From Enterobacter sichuanensis (GTDB lineage Bacteria; Pseudomonadota; Gammaproteobacteria; Enterobacterales; Enterobacteriaceae): a stretch of 62,606 bases of DNA. The translations under genes were made by a program, and so were the position numbers. Location of the stretch: the NCBI RefSeq assembly GCF_002939185.1, contig NZ_POVL01000029.1, positions 1-62,606 on the forward strand, given 5' to 3'. The stretch's first letter is position 1. The number at the start of each line of letters is the position of its first letter. Under the pieces are notes generated by a model. The model had not been told where the DNA came from. It made no database searches and was given only the letters and a program-made list of their open reading frames with translations. Below, in pieces: positions 1-8,244 of the stretch.

Positions 1-86
1 TTCTGTTGTGATAGCCTTATCCTGACAGGCGCATGAGAAAAGCGTTTGCCTGCATCTGCCAGATTATTTGTCAGTCTTGCCAGGTT

Positions 87-118
87 AAAAAAAGAGCGGG
101 GATACATCACATCCCCGT
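87..118 (-). terminator. Rho-independent terminator after the Hcp cassette
   Basis: Read on the minus strand there is a 7-bp GC-rich stem (CGGGGAT / ATCCCCG, plus-strand arms 97-103 and 111-117) with a 7-nt loop, followed within a few bases by a run of seven U (plus-strand A at 87-93). It lies about 20 bases past the stop of the last cassette gene, so it closes that transcription unit. Confidence 0.85.
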
Positions 119-136
119 GATAACGACCCCATGCGA

Positions 137-532
137 TTAGTCAGCGGATCTATCGAGATGAATAGGTACATCGAACCCAACTGCAGTGAAAGCGTAAATA
201 TTTCCGCGAACGCGTAGATAAATTTCTCCGTTGGTAACCGTTCCAGTGGCTTTAGCATCGTCGGTAATCATGACAGGCTTGATGTCTGACAGGTGAGACA
301 TAAACTCTTCAGTGCTTTTTCTCGCATCATAGAGATAAAAGTGAAACGTATTTTTGGATAAAGAACTCGCTTCAACCTGGGTGATATAGAGAGTTAATTG
401 ATCGTTAACGCTAATCTTTTCCTGAATATTTTCATACACGGTGAAAAGATTACGGAACGGATACATGATAAACACCAGGAAAATGACAACCACTATCCCG
501 GCTCGCCAGTTAAAAACCCGACCGTCGCGCAT
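137..532 (-). CDS. Candidate immunity protein, single-pass membrane anchored
   Basis: This 131-residue protein is not one I recognise. It has a short basic N-terminus, one hydrophobic segment at about residues 11-25 and then a soluble domain of roughly 100 residues. By the positive-inside rule that domain should face the periplasm. The start codon lies 23 bases inside the end of the upstream toxin gene, so the two are probably translationally coupled, the usual arrangement for toxin and immunity pairs. Its place after Hcp and a toxin-domain protein is the only argument for an immunity role. A periplasmic domain would imply that the cognate toxin acts in the periplasm or on the envelope. Confidence 0.6.
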   Translation of the reverse strand: MRDGRVFNWRAGIVVVIFLVFIMYPFRNLFTVYENIQEKISVNDQLTLYITQVEASSLSKNTFHFYLYDARKSTEEFMSHLSDIKPVMITDDAKATGTVTNGEIYLRVRGNIYAFTAVGFDVPIHLDRSAD

Positions 533-914
533 AATCTATTCCTGCCCTAATCCATAACTGATCGACTGGGTCATCGCCATATGCATAGGCACCCTGATAT
601 TTTGCAAATTCTACCGGATCGCTTGTGCCAGCAAGGATCTGCGCAGTACCAGCGCCCCGAAGCAGCACACCATCAGGGATGCCTGCAGCCGCGCCAACCG
701 CACCGTAGTGGAAATTTCCAAAGTTGGCATATTCTGCACGGCCTTGCTTATAATCCCAGGGGCCATGGTTTCTAACCATCTGATAAAACCATACGTAAGT
801 CATCAATGATGCACCGCCATGAAAACGAGCTATTACCATATGGCTTACAACGTCAACGCCCGGCGGTGAAAATGAAGCAATATCATACGGAGTAGAATAC
901 AAAGGAGTACGCAT
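510..914 (-). CDS. Polymorphic toxin type 44 domain protein, putative T6SS effector
   Basis: This 134-residue protein carries the conserved blocks I associate with the Ntox44 (bacterial toxin 44) domain: GPWDYK at 51-56, FGNFHYGAVG at 65-74, and a GDDPVDQ...GIDY block at 113-128. It has no signal peptide or membrane segment and is essentially only the toxin domain. Its ATG begins two bases after the hcp stop codon and has a poor ribosome site of its own, so it is probably translated by coupling to hcp. A cargo encoded directly after hcp is expected for an effector loaded in the Hcp ring. The family was annotated bioinformatically as a possible nuclease. The membrane-anchored partner downstream argues instead for an envelope target, so the activity is open. 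Confidence 0.75.
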   Translation of the reverse strand: MRTPLYSTPYDIASFSPPGVDVVSHMVIARFHGGASLMTYVWFYQMVRNHGPWDYKQGRAEYANFGNFHYGAVGAAAGIPDGVLLRGAGTAQILAGTSDPVEFAKYQGAYAYGDDPVDQLWIRAGIDYARRSGF

Positions 915-916
915 AA

Positions 917-1399
917 TTAACGATCTACCCAGCTATCCGCGAACTGCAAGTTACCGTCGCAATACGTCCAGGTTATTTTATCGTAGCGTAGTTCCACGAC
1001 TTCAAGATGATTGTGTTTTTCTTTTGTCGGGTCTTTAGTGTCATGCATCAATGGCGTAACAGAAACGACGTGAATATTATCGAGATGCATATTGTAATAT
1101 TCGACTTCCTGCCCGGCATCATTAATGCGATACCACCTGAATTCTGCAGTTTTAAGGGTTTGGCCAGTGGCGACGGCTTTCATCAGGTAAGGAGAAGATG
1201 AGTCAATTTCTTTTTGAAAAACGATTGGTGCATGATTGCGTTTACTGGTGATTTTACCCGTTAATGGATCCGTTGGCAGGCGGAGGTTATGTGTAAAGCC
1301 AGTGACTTCAATACTTCCCTCACGGTTACGAATATCTACCGAGCCTGTGATTTTTGAGCCGCCATCGTCAGTTAAGAAAAGGTAAACAGGAATTGCCAT
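917..1399 (-). CDS. hcp: Hcp family type VI secretion tube protein
   Basis: The 160-residue product matches enterobacterial Hcp over its whole length. It starts MAIPVYLFL, then DGGSKITGSVDI and REGSIEV, then KEIDSSSPYL, TGQTLKTAEF and KEKHNHLEVVELRYDKITW near the C-terminus. Hcp forms stacked hexameric rings that make the inner tube of the type VI secretion system and can carry small effectors in the lumen. No other T6SS component (VgrG, sheath, ATPase, membrane complex) is in the window, so this is an orphan hcp that would rely on a main locus elsewhere. It is the first gene of the hcp-toxin-immunity unit and is preceded by its own likely promoter. Confidence 0.95.
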   Translation of the reverse strand: MAIPVYLFLTDDGGSKITGSVDIRNREGSIEVTGFTHNLRLPTDPLTGKITSKRNHAPIVFQKEIDSSSPYLMKAVATGQTLKTAEFRWYRINDAGQEVEYYNMHLDNIHVVSVTPLMHDTKDPTKEKHNHLEVVELRYDKITWTYCDGNLQFADSWVDR

Positions 1400-1449
1400 A
1401 GTCTATTAATCTTCCATGTAATTTAATCCGGGAACATTCCTGGCACCAA

Positions 1450-1477
1450 ATAATAACCATGCTAACTATCTGGTCAA
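1450..1477 (-). promoter_or_regulatory. Candidate sigma-70 promoter for hcp cassette
   Basis: On the minus strand TTGACC (plus 1472-1477) is followed after 16 bases by TATTAT (plus 1450-1455). The predicted start lies about 40 bases before the hcp ATG. This is a pattern match only. Confidence 0.4.
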
Positions 1478-1518
1478 TTTGCTTAATGTTTCTGGTTGTA
1501 ACTTATCCAGACTACGTT

Positions 1519-1553
1519 GACTGGATGGTTTGCTTAACCAAATCCATCCAGTC
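1519..1553 (-). terminator. Long hairpin between paaZ and hcp
   Basis: Arms GACTGGATGG (1519-1528) and CCATCCAGTC (1544-1553) are a perfect 10-bp inverted repeat, and the pairing continues inward through TTTG/CAAA with one bulged base. It begins about 30 bases after the paaZ stop codon. It probably separates paaZ transcription from the hcp cassette, but no good U-tract follows on the minus strand, so Rho-independent termination is uncertain. It could also be an operator. Confidence 0.4.
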
Positions 1554-1582
1554 CTTTTCTCTGTAGGTGGTGTTGCTGCAGA

Positions 1583-3622
1583 TTAAAAATCACCCTGCTG
1601 GCGCGCCACCAGCGTCAGAATGGAGTAGAGCGCCACCGCCTGCTGGTCCTGGTTGAAAATCTCAACCGCCCATTCCACCACGCCGGTGGGTTTTTCTTCT
1701 GCGGTACGCTGTTTCTTCAGCGTTTTACGTTTGCAGGTCAGACGTACCTGAATGGTATCGCCCGGTTTCACCGGCTCGATAAAGCGCAGGTTTTCCATAC
1801 CGTAGTTGGCAATGACCGGCCCGACGCCGGCGTCGACAAACAGGCCTGCCGCGGCGGAGATCAGGAAGTAGCCGTGCACCACGCGCTCGCCAAATATCGA
1901 CTCTGCCGCGCCGATCTTGTCCATATGGGCGTAGAAGTGGTCGCCGCTCAGGCAGGCAAAGTTCACGATGTCCGCTTCCGTCAGGGTACGACGCGGCGTC
2001 AGCAGGCTGTCGCCCGGCTGCAGCTCCTCGAAGTATTTGCGGAACGGATGCACGCGATCTTCCTGCACCGTTGCGCCGCGCACCCACTGTTTACCAATGG
2101 CGGCCAGCATGGTCGGACTGCCCTGGATCGCGGTGCGCTGCAGGTAGTGCTTCACCGCGCGCAGACCGCCAAGCTCTTCGCCGCCGCCCGCGCGGCCCGG
2201 ACCGCCGTGAACCAGCTGCGGCAGCGGGGAGCCGTGGCCGGTAGACTCTTTTGCGGATTCCTCGTTAAGGATCTGAATACGGCCGTGGGCGCGCGCCGCA
2301 CCGGCAATAAACTGGCGGGCAATGGCCGAATCGGCGGTAACCAGCGTTCCCGCCAGGCTGCCGCCGCCGGCGCGGGCAAGCTGCATCGCGTGCTGCGCAT
2401 TGCGATATGGCATCAGAGTTGCAACCGGGCCGAAAGCCTCTGTCGCGTGGACCGCAGGGGTTTCATCCGGCTGCGGACAGAACAGCAGGGTCGGTGGGAA
2501 GAATGCGCCAGCGGCCTGCATATCCGCTTTTCCACCCAGACGGATCTGACAGCCAGCGGCGATCAGCTGATTCACCTTCTCCTGCACGTCCGTGCGCTGT
2601 TCAGCGTTGACCAGCGCGCCCATCTTCACCCCTTCCTGCGCCGGGTCGCCCACCACCACCTTTTCCAGCCGCGCAATCAGCGCCTGGCTGACGGCTTCAA
2701 TCTGGTTTTGCGGGACGATAATGCGGCGGATTGCGGTACATTTTTGTCCGGCCTTGGCGGTCATCTCACGCACCACTTCCCGGATGAACAGGGCGAACTC
2801 CGGCTGTTCCGGGGTGACGTCTTCACCCAGCACGCAGCAGTTCAGGGAGTCGGCCTCCATGGTGAATGGAATTGAATTCGCCACAATATTGGGGTGCACG
2901 CGCAGGCTTTGTCCGGTGCTGGCGGAGCCGGTAAAGGTGACCACGTCCTGGCTGTCGAGCTGATTCAGCAGATCGCCCGCGCCGCCGCAGATCAGGCTAA
3001 TGGCGCCGTCCGGCACCAGTCCGCTGTCCACGATGGATTTCACCATCGCCTGCGTGACCTGCGCGGTAGCGGTCGCGGGTTTGATAATGGCGGGCATGCC
3101 GGCAAGCCACGTCGGCGCCAGTTTTTCCAGCATCCCCCAGCAGGGGAAGTTAAAGGCGTTGATATGCACCGCCACGCCGGCCTTCGAGGTCAGAACGTGA
3201 CGCGCCGCAAAACCACCTTCTTTTGACAGCGGGATCAGTTCATCCTCCGGCCACAGCGTGTCATCCGGCAGTTCACGGCTGCCCAGGCTGGCGTAAGTGA
3301 AGAGGGTGCCGATGCCGCCTTCAATATCGACCCAGCTGTCAGCTTTCGTCGCCCCGGTCTGGGCGGAGAGGGCATAAAACGTCTCTTTCTCACCAAGCAG
3401 GTGCTTTGCCACCGCCTTCAGCATGGCCGCACGTTCGATAAAGGTCATCCCGTGAAGTGCTTCGCCGCCGCGCTCAATTGCATAGCGTCGGGCGGCTGCC
3501 ATATCCAGCCCTTCGCTGGTCACGCTCCACAGCGCTTCGCCACTGATGGCGTGATGAATAGTGCGTTCACGTCCCCGGCCAGACTGCCAGGTACCGGACA
3601 AGAAGCTGGCTAACTGCTGCAT
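1583..3622 (-). CDS. paaZ: PaaZ, oxepin-CoA hydrolase / semialdehyde dehydrogenase
   Basis: This bifunctional 679-residue enzyme (E. coli PaaZ is about 681) opens the seven-membered oxepin-CoA ring and then oxidises the resulting semialdehyde with NADP. The N-terminal aldehyde dehydrogenase domain (about 1-520) shows the general-base Glu in the MEADSLN stretch and the nucleophilic Cys in [11 protein letters not shown]. The C-terminal MaoC-like R-specific hydratase domain (about 530-679) shows the Asp and His in [13 protein letters not shown]. It is transcribed divergently from paaA across a 284-bp regulatory region. A GGAG ribosome site precedes the ATG. Both active sites look intact, so the product should be functional. 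Confidence 0.97.
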   Translation of the reverse strand: MQQLASFLSGTWQSGRGRERTIHHAISGEALWSVTSEGLDMAAARRYAIERGGEALHGMTFIERAAMLKAVAKHLLGEKETFYALSAQTGATKADSWVDIEGGIGTLFTYASLGSRELPDDTLWPEDELIPLSKEGGFAARHVLTSKAGVAVHINAFNFPCWGMLEKLAPTWLAGMPAIIKPATATAQVTQAMVKSIVDSGLVPDGAISLICGGAGDLLNQLDSQDVVTFTGSASTGQSLRVHPNIVANSIPFTMEADSLNCCVLGEDVTPEQPEFALFIREVVREMTAKAGQKCTAIRRIIVPQNQIEAVSQALIARLEKVVVGDPAQEGVKMGALVNAEQRTDVQEKVNQLIAAGCQIRLGGKADMQAAGAFFPPTLLFCPQPDETPAVHATEAFGPVATLMPYRNAQHAMQLARAGGGSLAGTLVTADSAIARQFIAGAARAHGRIQILNEESAKESTGHGSPLPQLVHGGPGRAGGGEELGGLRAVKHYLQRTAIQGSPTMLAAIGKQWVRGATVQEDRVHPFRKYFEELQPGDSLLTPRRTLTEADIVNFACLSGDHFYAHMDKIGAAESIFGERVVHGYFLISAAAGLFVDAGVGPVIANYGMENLRFIEPVKPGDTIQVRLTCKRKTLKKQRTAEEKPTGVVEWAVEIFNQDQQAVALYSILTLVARQQGDF

Positions 3623-3637
3623 CGCTTATCTCCAAAT

Positions 3638-3676
3638 GTTACGTAATTTCACTATTAATAGTTTGATCGTGAATCA
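3638..3676. promoter_or_regulatory. Weak PaaX-type operator at the paaZ promoter
   Basis: A perfect GAATCA half-site (3671-3676) is paired, 27 bases upstream, with TGTTAC (3638-3643), which matches TGATTC at four of six positions. This is the spacing reported for PaaX operators. The block lies just upstream of paaZ. A further lone GAATCA lies at 3729-3734 in the same divergent region. The 284 bp between paaZ and paaA is otherwise AT-rich and holds no gene. Confidence 0.4.
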
Positions 3677-3853
3677 TAAAAATCAAGCTAAGTTTTAATG
3701 AATTGTTAACATTGTGATCCGGGATGACGAATCATTGCGCTCACAGCACAGTGATGAGAGGCGCTCAGGTAAAGCCTTGCGAGCGACATCACAAAACCAG
3801 GAAACAATTCTTGGGGTTATATTTAACCTTTGTGTAACTTTTAAAAAACAAAG

Positions 3854-3893
3854 TGATTCAATATTACGCTTTAATTTGCAAACTAACGAATCA
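3854..3893. promoter_or_regulatory. PaaX operator at the paaA promoter
   Basis: TGATTC (3854-3859) and GAATCA (3888-3893) form a perfect 6-bp inverted pair separated by 28 bases, immediately before the paaA ribosome site. In E. coli, PaaX represses the catabolic operon through a TGATTC-(about N27)-GAATCA palindrome, and phenylacetyl-CoA releases it. The match in arms, spacing and place is strong. Confidence 0.75.
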
Positions 3894-3906
3894 TAAAGGT
3901 GATGAC

Positions 3907-4836
3907 GTGACGCAAGAACAACGGTTTGAGCAGCGCATAGCGCAGGAGACGGCGATTGAGCCTCAGGACTGGATGCCTGACGCCTACCGTAAGACGTTGA
4001 TCCGCCAGATTGGTCAGCATGCGCACTCCGAAATTGTCGGCATGCTGCCGGAGGGGAACTGGATCACCCGCGCGCCGACGCTGCGTCGAAAGGCGATCCT
4101 GCTGGCGAAGGTGCAGGACGAAGCCGGACACGGGCTCTACCTCTACAGCGCAGCCGAAACGCTGGGCTGCGCGCGGGAAGATCTCTACCAGAAGATGCTC
4201 GACGGCAAGATGAAGTACTCCTCCATTTTTAACTATCCGACCCTGAGCTGGGCCGATATCGGCGTGATTGGCTGGCTGGTAGATGGTGCCGCCATCGTCA
4301 ACCAGGTGGCGCTGTGCCGCACCTCTTACGGGCCCTATGCCCGGGCGATGGTGAAAATCTGTAAAGAAGAGAGCTTCCACCAGCGTCAGGGCTTTGAAGC
4401 CTGCATGGCGCTGGCGCAGGGGAGTGAGGCCCAGCGCCAGATGCTGCAGGACGCCATCAACCGCTTCTGGTGGCCGGCGCTGATGATGTTCGGGCCGAAC
4501 GATGACAACTCGCCGAACAGCGCCCGCAGCCTGGCCTGGAAAATCAAACGTTTCGGTAATGACGAACTGCGCCAGCGCTTTGTCGACAACACGGTGCCGC
4601 AGGTGGAGATGCTGGGCATGACGGTGCCCGATCCCGATCTGCGCTTTGACGAAGAGAGCGGTCACTACCGTTTCGGCGAGATCGACTGGCAGGAGTTTGA
4701 AGAGGTCATTAACGGACGTGGGATCTGCAATCACGAACGCCTGGCGGCCAAGCGTAAAGCCTGGGAAGAGGGGGCATGGGTGCGGGAAGCCGCGCTGGCG
4801 CATGCTGAAAAACAACGCGCCCGTCAGGCCGCATAA
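3907..4836 (+). CDS. paaA: PaaA, catalytic subunit of phenylacetyl-CoA epoxidase
   Basis: PaaA is the di-iron oxygenase subunit of the PaaABCE complex that converts phenylacetyl-CoA to its ring 1,2-epoxide. The product is 309 residues, the E. coli length. Iron-binding segments are visible as [11 protein letters not shown] and [11 protein letters not shown], giving the E-x2-H pattern of ferritin-like di-iron proteins. I chose the GTG at 3907 (product begins MTQEQRFEQ) because it follows an AAAGGTGA ribosome site and matches the known N-terminus. A longer in-frame reading from GTG 3853 would run through the PaaX operator. It is the first gene of the paaABCDEFGHIJK operon. Confidence 0.97.
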   Translation: MTQEQRFEQRIAQETAIEPQDWMPDAYRKTLIRQIGQHAHSEIVGMLPEGNWITRAPTLRRKAILLAKVQDEAGHGLYLYSAAETLGCAREDLYQKMLDGKMKYSSIFNYPTLSWADIGVIGWLVDGAAIVNQVALCRTSYGPYARAMVKICKEESFHQRQGFEACMALAQGSEAQRQMLQDAINRFWWPALMMFGPNDDNSPNSARSLAWKIKRFGNDELRQRFVDNTVPQVEMLGMTVPDPDLRFDEESGHYRFGEIDWQEFEEVINGRGICNHERLAAKRKAWEEGAWVREAALAHAEKQRARQAA

Positions 4837-4848
4837 GAGGAAATAACC

Positions 4849-5136
4849 ATGAGCAATGTCTACTGGCCGCTGTACGAGGTGTTCGTACGCAGCAAACAAG
4901 GGTTGTCCCACCGTCACGTGGGCAGCCTGCATGCCGCCGACGACCGCATGGCGCTGGAAAATGCGCGCGATGCCTACACCCGGCGCAGTGAAGGATGCTC
5001 TATCTGGGTGGTTAAGGCGAGCGAGATTGTCGCCTCCCAGCCGGAAGAGAGCGGCGAGTTCTTCGACCCGGCGGAAAGCAAGGTTTACCGCCACCCGACG
5101 TTTTACACCCTCCCCGACGGCATCGAGCACATGTGA
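4849..5136 (+). CDS. paaB: PaaB, phenylacetyl-CoA epoxidase subunit
   Basis: This small 95-residue subunit (same length as in E. coli) has the characteristic start MSNVYWPLYEVFVR and the segment GLSHRHVGSLHAADD. PaaB is non-catalytic but required for the assembled multicomponent epoxidase, where it bridges PaaA-PaaC heterodimers. It begins 12 bases after paaA behind a GAGGAAA ribosome site, and its stop codon abuts the ribosome site of paaC, as expected of subunits made in fixed proportion. Confidence 0.96.
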   Translation: MSNVYWPLYEVFVRSKQGLSHRHVGSLHAADDRMALENARDAYTRRSEGCSIWVVKASEIVASQPEESGEFFDPAESKVYRHPTFYTLPDGIEHM

Positions 5137-5144
5137 GGCAAAGA

Positions 5145-5891
5145 ATGAATTCAGTGACTGCCTATGCCCTGCGTCTGGGCGACAACGGTCTGGTGCTCTC
5201 CCAGCGCCTGGGCGCCTGGTGTGGCCACGCCCCGGAGCTGGAAATTGACCTCGCGCTCGCCAATATCGGGCTTGACCTGCTGGGCCAGGCGCGCAATTTC
5301 CTGAGCTATGCCGCCGGGCTGGAAGGACAGGGCGATGAAGACACGCTGGCGTTTGGTCGTGACGAGCGTCAGTTCCGCAATCTTCTGCTGGTGGAACAGC
5401 CGAACGGCAGCTTCGCCGACACGATTGCCCGCCAGTATCTGATGGATGCCTGGAACGTCGCGCTGTACGAACGCCTGACCCAAAGCCGCGACAGCCAGCT
5501 TGCCGCCATCGCCGCCAAAGCGATTAAAGAGGCACGCTACCACCTGCGCTTTAGCCGCGGCTGGCTGGTGCGGCTGGGTGACGGCACCGAAACCTCCGCG
5601 CAAAAAATGCAGCAGGCCATCAACAACCTGTGGCGTTTTACGGCGGAGCTGTTTGAGGCGGATGACGTCGAGCTGGAATTGATTGACGCAGGCGTGGCGG
5701 TTGACCCGCGCACGCTGCGTCAGCCGTGGGAAAGCGAAGTCTTTGCCGGTCTGAATGAAGCCTGCCTGCGGGTGCCCGAAGAGGTGGCGTACCGCACCGG
5801 GGGCAAGAAAGGGCTGCATACCGAACATCTCGGTCCGATGCTGGCGGAAATGCAGTATCTCCAGCGCGCATATCCCGGTCAGCAGTGGTAA
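5145..5891 (+). CDS. paaC: PaaC, structural subunit of phenylacetyl-CoA epoxidase
   Basis: PaaC is the ferritin-fold partner of PaaA. It has the helical scaffold but is structural and is not thought to hold the working di-iron centre. The 248-residue product matches the E. coli length when started at ATG 5145 (MNSVTAYALRLGD), preceded by a GAGG ribosome site. A GTG at 5133 would add four residues and overlap paaB, and is less likely. Family landmarks include LEIDLALANIGLDLLGQARN and the C-terminal KKGLHTEHLGPMLAEMQYLQ. The paaD ribosome site overlaps the end of this gene. Confidence 0.96.
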   Translation: MNSVTAYALRLGDNGLVLSQRLGAWCGHAPELEIDLALANIGLDLLGQARNFLSYAAGLEGQGDEDTLAFGRDERQFRNLLLVEQPNGSFADTIARQYLMDAWNVALYERLTQSRDSQLAAIAAKAIKEARYHLRFSRGWLVRLGDGTETSAQKMQQAINNLWRFTAELFEADDVELELIDAGVAVDPRTLRQPWESEVFAGLNEACLRVPEEVAYRTGGKKGLHTEHLGPMLAEMQYLQRAYPGQQW

Positions 5892-5902
5892 AGGAGAACG
5901 CT

Positions 5903-6400
5903 ATGCAACGCCTCGTCGACATCGCGCCTGCGCAAATTCCGCAAATCTGGGCGCTGTTAAGCCAGATCCCGGACCCGGAAGTGCCGGTACTCACCATCAC
6001 CGATTTAGGCATGGTGCGCAGCGTGAAGGCGCAGGGGGAAGGCTGGGTTATTGGCTTCACGCCCACCTACTCGGGGTGTCCGGCAACGGAACATCTGCTG
6101 GGGGCGATCCGCGACGCGATGACCGCCCATGGCTTTACCCCGGTGCATATCGTGCTCCAGCTTGAACCCGCCTGGACTACCGACTGGATGACCCCCGACG
6201 CGCGCGAGCGCCTGCGGGCATACGGTATCAGCCCGCCCGTGGGCCATAGCTGTCACGCGCACGCGCCGGCCGGGGTGAGCTGTCCGCGCTGCGCCAGCAC
6301 CGACACCTCGCTTATCAGTGAATTTGGTTCGACGGCGTGCAAAGCGCTCTACCGATGCAATGCCTGCCGTGAGCCCTTCGACTATTTCAAATGTATTTGA
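5903..6400 (+). CDS. paaD: PaaD, Fe-S maturation factor for the epoxidase
   Basis: This 165-residue protein has an N-terminal MIP18/DUF59 domain (IPDPEVPVLTITDLGMV, then TPTYSGCPATEH) and a C-terminal zinc ribbon with two CPRC / CNAC-type knuckles ending DYFKCI. The family is linked to iron-sulfur cluster assembly. PaaD is needed in vivo for the epoxidase system, presumably by helping mature the PaaE cluster. The start at 5903 is set by a strong AAGGAG site and by the known N-terminus MQRL; an upstream ATG six codons earlier lacks such a site. It lies between the structural subunits and the reductase they need. Confidence 0.94.
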   Translation: MQRLVDIAPAQIPQIWALLSQIPDPEVPVLTITDLGMVRSVKAQGEGWVIGFTPTYSGCPATEHLLGAIRDAMTAHGFTPVHIVLQLEPAWTTDWMTPDARERLRAYGISPPVGHSCHAHAPAGVSCPRCASTDTSLISEFGSTACKALYRCNACREPFDYFKCI

Positions 6401-6407
6401 GGCTGCC

Positions 6408-7478
6408 ATGACAACGTTTCATTCATTAACAGTGGCAAAAGTGGAACCCGAAACCCGCGACGCGGTGACCATCACGTTCGCGGTGCCGCAGGCGCTGCAG
6501 GAAGCCTACCGCTTTCGTCCCGGCCAGCACCTGACCCTGAAAACGACGCTGGGCGGGGATGAGCTGCGCCGCTGCTACTCCATCTGCCGGAGTACCGCTC
6601 CGGGCGAGATCAGCGTGGCGGTTAAAGCCATCGAAGGCGGGCGCTTTTCCCGCTATGCCCGGGACGAGATCAAAGCGGGGATGGCGCTGGAGGTGATGGT
6701 TCCCCAGGGGCAGTTTGGCTACCAGCCCCAGGCAGAGCGCGAAGGGCACTATCTGGCGATTGCGGCAGGCTCCGGGATCACCCCGATGCTGGCCATTCTC
6801 TCCGCGACGCTTGCGACCGAACCGAACAGCCATTTCACGCTGATTTACGGCAACCGCAGCAGCCAGAGCATGATGTTCCGCCAGGCGCTGGCGGATCTGA
6901 AGGACAAATACCCGCAGCGGCTGCAGCTGGTCTCCATCTTCAGCCAGGAGCGGCTGGACAGCGACCTGCTTTATGGCCGCATCGACGGGGAAAAGCTTCA
7001 GGCGCTGGCAAAAAAACTGATCAACTTCCGCCAGTATGACGAAGCGTTTATCTGCGGCCCGTCAGCGATGATGGACGACACCGAAGCCGCGCTGAAGGCG
7101 CTGGGAATGCCGGATAAATCGATTCATCTTGAGCGCTTCAATACCGCCGGAATCACTGTTAAACGCGCGGTGCACGTGCAGGCAGAAGGCCAGAAAGTGA
7201 CCGTGCGCCAGGACGGACGCGACCGTGAAATCACCCTGACGGCGGACGACGAAAGCATCCTTGATGCCGCCCTGCGTCAGGGGGCGGATCTCCCGTATGC
7301 CTGCAAGGGCGGCGTGTGCGCCACCTGTAAATGCAAAGTGCTGCGCGGGAAGGTGGACATGGCGACCAACTACAGCCTGGAGCCGGACGAGCTGGCCGCC
7401 GGGTATGTGCTGAGCTGCCAGTCGTTGCCGCTTACCGCTGATGTGATCGTGGATTTTGACGCGAAGGGGATGGCATGA
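6408..7478 (+). CDS. paaE: PaaE, NADPH-dependent reductase of the epoxidase
   Basis: PaaE passes electrons from NADPH through FAD and a plant-type 2Fe-2S cluster to PaaA. The 356-residue product has an N-terminal ferredoxin-reductase FAD domain (RFRPGQHLTL, then RRCYSICRS), a nucleotide-binding domain (AIAAGSGITPM) and a C-terminal ferredoxin domain with the cluster pattern C-x4-C-x2-C in CKGGVCATCKC, with a fourth Cys in VLSCQS. The ATG at 6408 gives the known start MTTFHSLTVAKVE. Its stop overlaps the paaF start by four bases. Confidence 0.97.
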   Translation: MTTFHSLTVAKVEPETRDAVTITFAVPQALQEAYRFRPGQHLTLKTTLGGDELRRCYSICRSTAPGEISVAVKAIEGGRFSRYARDEIKAGMALEVMVPQGQFGYQPQAEREGHYLAIAAGSGITPMLAILSATLATEPNSHFTLIYGNRSSQSMMFRQALADLKDKYPQRLQLVSIFSQERLDSDLLYGRIDGEKLQALAKKLINFRQYDEAFICGPSAMMDDTEAALKALGMPDKSIHLERFNTAGITVKRAVHVQAEGQKVTVRQDGRDREITLTADDESILDAALRQGADLPYACKGGVCATCKCKVLRGKVDMATNYSLEPDELAAGYVLSCQSLPLTADVIVDFDAKGMA

Positions 7479-8242
7479 GCGAACTGACTGTCACCCGTCA
7501 TGGCCGCGTGCTGCAGCTGACGCTGAACCGTCCGGCGGCACGCAACGCCCTCAACAATGCGCTGTTAACGCAGCTTGCGGAGCAGCTTGAGGCCGCCGCA
7601 GCGGAGACCGGAGTCGCTGTCTGCGTGATTTACGGCAACGAGCGCTGCTTTGCCGCCGGGGCGGATCTCAGTGAAATGGTGGAGAAAGACCTGCCTGCCA
7701 CCCTGAATGATATTCGCCCGCAGCTGTGGGCACGTATCAACGCTTTTCCTAAACCGCTGATCGCCGCCGTGAACGGCTTCGCGCTGGGAGCGGGCTGCGA
7801 GCTGGCGCTGCTGTGCGACGTGGTGATTGCCGGTGACAACGCCCGTTTTGGCCTGCCGGAAATCACGCTCGGCATTATGCCCGGTGCGGGCGGTACCCAG
7901 CGTCTTATCCGCTGCGTCGGTAAATCGCTGGCCAGCAAAATGGTGCTGACCGGCGAGAGCATTTCCGCAGAGCAGGCGCTGAGCGCCGGGCTGGTCAGCG
8001 ACGTTTTCCCGGCCGCGCTGACGCTGGAGTATGCCCTGAAGCAGGCGAGCCTGATGGCGCGCCACTCGCCGCTGGCACTGCAGGCGGCGAAACAGGCGCT
8101 GCGCCAGTCTCAGGAGGTGCCGCTGCAGGCCGGGCTGGCCCAGGAGCGTCAGCTGTTTACGCTGCTCTCTGCCACTGAAGACCGCCGGGAAGGCATCGAC
8201 GCCTTCTTACAAAAACGCACCCCCGACTTTAAAGGACGCTAA
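7475..8242 (+). CDS. paaF: PaaF, 2,3-dehydroadipyl-CoA hydratase
   Basis: PaaF is a crotonase-fold enoyl-CoA hydratase of 255 residues that hydrates 2,3-dehydroadipyl-CoA in the lower pathway. The oxyanion-hole segments are AAGADLSEM (about residue 63) and NGFALGAGCELALLCD (about 100-115), and the catalytic region is GLPEITLGIMPGAGGTQRL. It overlaps paaE by ATGA and is followed two bases later by paaG, so the two crotonase paralogues are adjacent and co-translated. Confidence 0.95.
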   Translation: MSELTVTRHGRVLQLTLNRPAARNALNNALLTQLAEQLEAAAAETGVAVCVIYGNERCFAAGADLSEMVEKDLPATLNDIRPQLWARINAFPKPLIAAVNGFALGAGCELALLCDVVIAGDNARFGLPEITLGIMPGAGGTQRLIRCVGKSLASKMVLTGESISAEQALSAGLVSDVFPAALTLEYALKQASLMARHSPLALQAAKQALRQSQEVPLQAGLAQERQLFTLLSATEDRREGIDAFLQKRTPDFKGR

Positions 8243-8244
8243 TT

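Noticed and set aside
3853..3906. Upstream GTG start for paaA
   Set aside because: The extra 18 residues would be encoded by the PaaX operator, match nothing in the family and lack a ribosome site.
3883..5130. Long minus-strand open frame opposite paaA and paaB
   Set aside because: It is antisense to two certain genes, shows no domain, and arises from GC-rich third-position codons.
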